In this document: in pieces, positions 61,610-64,000 of the stretch
Position numbering within the stretch: position 1 is the first letter of the stretch
Layout: every line of letters starts with the position of its first letter
Assembly (NCBI GenBank): GCA_038318565.1
Contig: JBBQCI010000001.1
Coordinates: 61,396 to 125,395, forward strand
Source: UBA11346 sp038318565
GTDB taxonomy: Bacteria > Planctomycetota > UBA11346
Reading direction: 5' to 3'
Length of the DNA stretch: 64,000 nucleotides
Notes under the pieces: model-generated
Database searches by the model: none
What the model saw: only the letters and a program-made list of their open reading frames with translations
Told to the model about the DNA's origin: nothing
Position numbers and translations under genes: made by a program

Positions 61610-63817
61610 ATGATGTCCTGGCGCAGCATACCCCTCCTGTTCGCCTGCGTTATTCTGGCCGCTACCGAAGTCCGCCTCAACGCGCCATTGTCCACCCGCG
61701 TGTCAATCGACCATCCCGGCACCCCGTTGCGGTTGCAGGCATCGATCGATGTACCCTCCGATGCCCCGACAGATCTCGGCTATGCCGTGTGGGTCGCCGA
61801 CCGACATGGCCGGTGGTGGCAGCATCCCGTCGAAGGCGAGATGACACCCGGCCAACACCGCGTGCGCATGGATCTTGATGCCGATGCCGTGCTCGTTCCC
61901 CAGGGGCACGGTCAATCGTGGAATGCCGGCGTCATCTCCGAAATCCGCACCGCTGGTCTCGTCTTCTGGTCGACCCGCAGCGGAGGACGCGTGCTGGTGA
62001 ACGATCTGCGTCTGGATGCACTGGCGAAGTTGACTGACCGTGGACCTGGACGCATGGTCATCAGCGACCTGCCCCAGACCCAGGTCTCTACGCACATGCG
62101 CCTGCAGGTGCGCATACTGCCGGATCCGTGGCCGAGCGATCCGTGGGATCCGGACGCCTTGGCTGTGACGCTGACGATGCGTGGACCAAACGGAGTCAGC
62201 ATCACGACCAATGGATTCCATGATCAACCGATGCGGGCGTGGGATCGCGGCGATCGCGAGGAGGTGCAGGCCTGGGGCCAAACCGCTATTGCCGTGCGCA
62301 GCAGGGCGACAAGTGCCGGAACCTGGCAATCGACCATTGAGGCTCGCTGGCGCAGCGGCGCCACCGCACGAGCGGACCTGCCAACCATCACCGCCAGCGG
62401 AACGCCCGGCGATGGCATCGCCCGAGTCGACACAGTAGATTCACGGTTTTTCAGCGCTGATGGCGACATGGTCTGGCCGATCGGTCCAAACATCCATACC
62501 GTCTGGGATTTACGCGGCGTCGAGCGGACGGGCACCCGGCTGACTCCGGATCGCGGCACCCTCAGCTATCGGGCCTGGTTTGACCGCATGGCGGCTGCAG
62601 GTGCAAACGGCTGCGAAATCTGGCTGAGTTCATGGAACCTGGCCCTGGAGTGGAACGCAGCGTGGTGGCCGTGGCGGGGCCAAGGACGGATCAGCGAGGA
62701 GCGGGCCTGGCAACTCGATCGTGTCCTCGATCTTGCCGAGGAACGTGGGATCCGCGTCAACCTAGTGGTCAACAACCACGGACAGGCTTCGATACGCACT
62801 GACGCCGAATGGGATCGTAGCCCGGCCAACCGCGATAACGGTGGCTGGCTCGACGATCCAGCAGACTGGTTCGACGACCCCAAGGCTCTGGCGGCTCAGG
62901 AACGGTCACGGCGGCATCTCACGGCGCGCTACGGCGACAGCCCAGCGATTCTCGGCTGGAAGCTGTGGTCGGAGGTCAATCTCACCGAACTCGGCCACCG
63001 CGCCGGAGGCGGAGAAGGCGACGATGCGAAGACCAATGCCAGGGCCCTGATGCGCAGCTGGCACGCCGAGGCGGCCGTGCGCTGGGCCGCGAACGATCCG
63101 TGGCGACATCCCTGCACCACCCACTGGGCAGGCAACTACCATACGCCAGACCGCGACGTCGCGGCATTGCCAGGCATCGCCTACGTCTGCATCGACGCCT
63201 ATCACGGCCCCGATGGCCCCCCTGTGTGGACCTGGCTATGCCGCTCGACCAGCGATCCAGCTCGTCGATCCAACGACGGATTGGCAGAACTGGGCAAGCC
63301 AATTCTGGTCACCGAATACGGCGGCAACTGGGACGCGGCACCGCAACCGCAACTGGAGGTGGCCCTGGCAGTCGGTGGCTGGGTCGGCCTAGTCAGCGGA
63401 CACGCTGGCACCCCGATGATCTGGTGGCACGAATGGCTCGACCAGGGCAATCGCTTCGGCCAATATCAGGCCCTCTCGCGATTTCTGAAAGGCGAGGATC
63501 TGCGAAATCCTCTCAGGCGTAGCATCGTCATCGACGCCGGCCCGCGCACCTGGTCACGCGCCTGGGCTGGCCCGGGCCGGATGCTGGGCTACATCCTCGA
63601 TGAAACCTGGGGACGCAGTGGCGGTCCAGGAGACTTGCTACCTGCCGGTGAATTGGTCCTCGGCGAATCGGTCGCGGCAGGAGCGATGCAGCTATCCTGG
63701 TGGGACGCCGACACCGGCCTCGAACTGTCTCGTCAGAGCATCGATCACCCTGGCGACCGCCTCGCCGTCCCCATGCCAGGCTTCCAGCGCCACCTCGCCT
63801 TCAAAGCCTGGCGCTAA
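61610..63817 (+). CDS. Secreted GH5-like glycoside hydrolase
   Basis: A 735-residue protein with a short signal peptide (MMSWRSIPLLFACVILAATE). Two beta-sandwich-like N-terminal regions (about 25-290) precede a TIM-barrel domain (about 290-620: FFSADGDMVWPIGPNIHTVWD and FDRMAAAGANGCEIWLSSWNLALEWNAAWWPWRG). The expected catalytic pair is E455 in KLWSEVNL (acid/base) and E569 in LVTEYGGNWD (nucleophile). The C-terminal sandwich ends near 735. It resembles DUF5060-type hydrolases of PVC bacteria, acting on an unknown plant or algal polysaccharide outside the cytoplasm. ATG 61610 has only a weak ribosome binding site. Confidence 0.87.
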   Translation: MMSWRSIPLLFACVILAATEVRLNAPLSTRVSIDHPGTPLRLQASIDVPSDAPTDLGYAVWVADRHGRWWQHPVEGEMTPGQHRVRMDLDADAVLVPQGHGQSWNAGVISEIRTAGLVFWSTRSGGRVLVNDLRLDALAKLTDRGPGRMVISDLPQTQVSTHMRLQVRILPDPWPSDPWDPDALAVTLTMRGPNGVSITTNGFHDQPMRAWDRGDREEVQAWGQTAIAVRSRATSAGTWQSTIEARWRSGATARADLPTITASGTPGDGIARVDTVDSRFFSADGDMVWPIGPNIHTVWDLRGVERTGTRLTPDRGTLSYRAWFDRMAAAGANGCEIWLSSWNLALEWNAAWWPWRGQGRISEERAWQLDRVLDLAEERGIRVNLVVNNHGQASIRTDAEWDRSPANRDNGGWLDDPADWFDDPKALAAQERSRRHLTARYGDSPAILGWKLWSEVNLTELGHRAGGGEGDDAKTNARALMRSWHAEAAVRWAANDPWRHPCTTHWAGNYHTPDRDVAALPGIAYVCIDAYHGPDGPPVWTWLCRSTSDPARRSNDGLAELGKPILVTEYGGNWDAAPQPQLEVALAVGGWVGLVSGHAGTPMIWWHEWLDQGNRFGQYQALSRFLKGEDLRNPLRRSIVIDAGPRTWSRAWAGPGRMLGYILDETWGRSGGPGDLLPAGELVLGESVAAGAMQLSWWDADTGLELSRQSIDHPGDRLAVPMPGFQRHLAFKAWR

Positions 63818-63828
63818 CCGCAGGTTCT

Positions 63829-64000
63829 TCAAACCGCGTAGTGCACGGGCGGTGCGTCTAGACAGCGAGCGCCGAAGCATGCCGGGCCAGAGCCGTGTTG
63901 TCCGTGTGGTCGTGGCCGGCATGCGCCCAGCGAGCCGCACAGAGCGTCGTGGTCCCAATCGGCGAACGTCAGTGAGCCGCGCCGCAGCGCCGAGCGGGTC
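63829..64000 (-). CDS. Possible 3' end of a gene entering from the right edge
   Basis: A minus-strand frame is open from the right edge to a TGA at 63829-63831, giving 56 codons with GC-rich third positions and a C-terminus ending DAPPVHYAV. It would be convergent with the glycoside hydrolase gene. No domain can be recognised in this short piece, and the plus strand is also open here, so the call rests on frame openness alone. Confidence 0.25.
   Translation of the reverse strand, partial: TRSALRRGSLTFADWDHDALCGSLGACRPRPHGQHGSGPACFGARCLDAPPVHYAV

Noticed and set aside
1..64000. CRISPR arrays, insertion sequences with transposase, prophage or integron parts
   Set aside because: No regularly spaced repeats, transposase, integrase or phage structural motifs were found in any frame.

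Overview
The window is high-GC, densely coded DNA from a diderm bacterium, best explained as a member of the Planctomycetota or a neighbouring PVC lineage. The evidence is indirect: an LptD-type outer-membrane protein and an LptF/LptG permease pair, a type IV pilus/type II secretion ATPase set, a 623-residue secreted protein carrying a module I associate with planctomycete proteins (GRW..F...W..GF.LLARGGDPA, then ADAWYD), uroporphyrinogen-decarboxylase-like and Gfo/Idh/MocA proteins, and large secreted glycoside hydrolases. No rRNA, tRNA or CRISPR array was seen. No gap between genes exceeds about 250 bases.

Layout. 1-2.2 kb: a GH141-like beta-helix enzyme running off the left edge. 2.3-7.6 kb: comM, a PP2C/SpoIIE-type phosphatase, a lipoate-ligase-like protein, an MFS transporter and a membrane protein. 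7.6-8.9 kb: pilC, followed by a MITE-like inverted-repeat element. 9.1-14 kb: a lipoprotein, a CorA-like channel, murD, nadB and a Rieske protein. 14-15.8 kb: an ECF sigma operon. 16-22 kb: a large secreted protein, then an lptD, membrane-anchored protein, squalene synthase operon. 22.2-26.4 kb: ackA, a STAS-like protein, a short uvrC and a PolB-type 3'-5' exonuclease. 26.4-28.7 kb: a membrane protein, a Nudix hydrolase and two uncharacterised proteins.

28.8-38.9 kb is the main accessory region, a sugar or sugar-acid catabolism locus. It holds a coupled FAD dehydrogenase, SDR and KDPG-type aldolase operon, a mutarotase-fold protein, an AraC regulator, two Gfo/Idh/MocA oxidoreductases and a TIM-barrel isomerase. 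Two perfect palindromes sharing a 13-base core (32351-32373 and 38852-38877) tie two of its transcription units into one likely regulon whose regulator is not obvious in the window.

38.9-43.2 kb is a two-component system translationally coupled to two secreted PDZ-only proteins and a Gly/Pro-tailed secreted protein, a candidate envelope-sensing module. 43.3-50.1 kb: pyrophosphatase, a small lipoprotein, a heterodimeric ABC exporter with one degenerate ATP site, and lptF/lptG. 50.2-53.7 kb: pilT, a stand-alone MshEN-domain protein and pilB. 53.7-57.7 kb: panE-like, pgi and a URO-D-like protein whose ribosome binding site lies in a hairpin. 57.8-61.6 kb: an SPFH protein with three vault-like repeats plus a 47-residue membrane protein, a cytidylate kinase fused to a cupin-like domain, and an orphan hisH. 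61.6-63.8 kb: a secreted GH5-like hydrolase.

Starts were chosen from ribosome binding sites, overlaps and family boundaries, so several differ from the longest open frame. Nothing was checked against a database. Family calls rest on motif reading.
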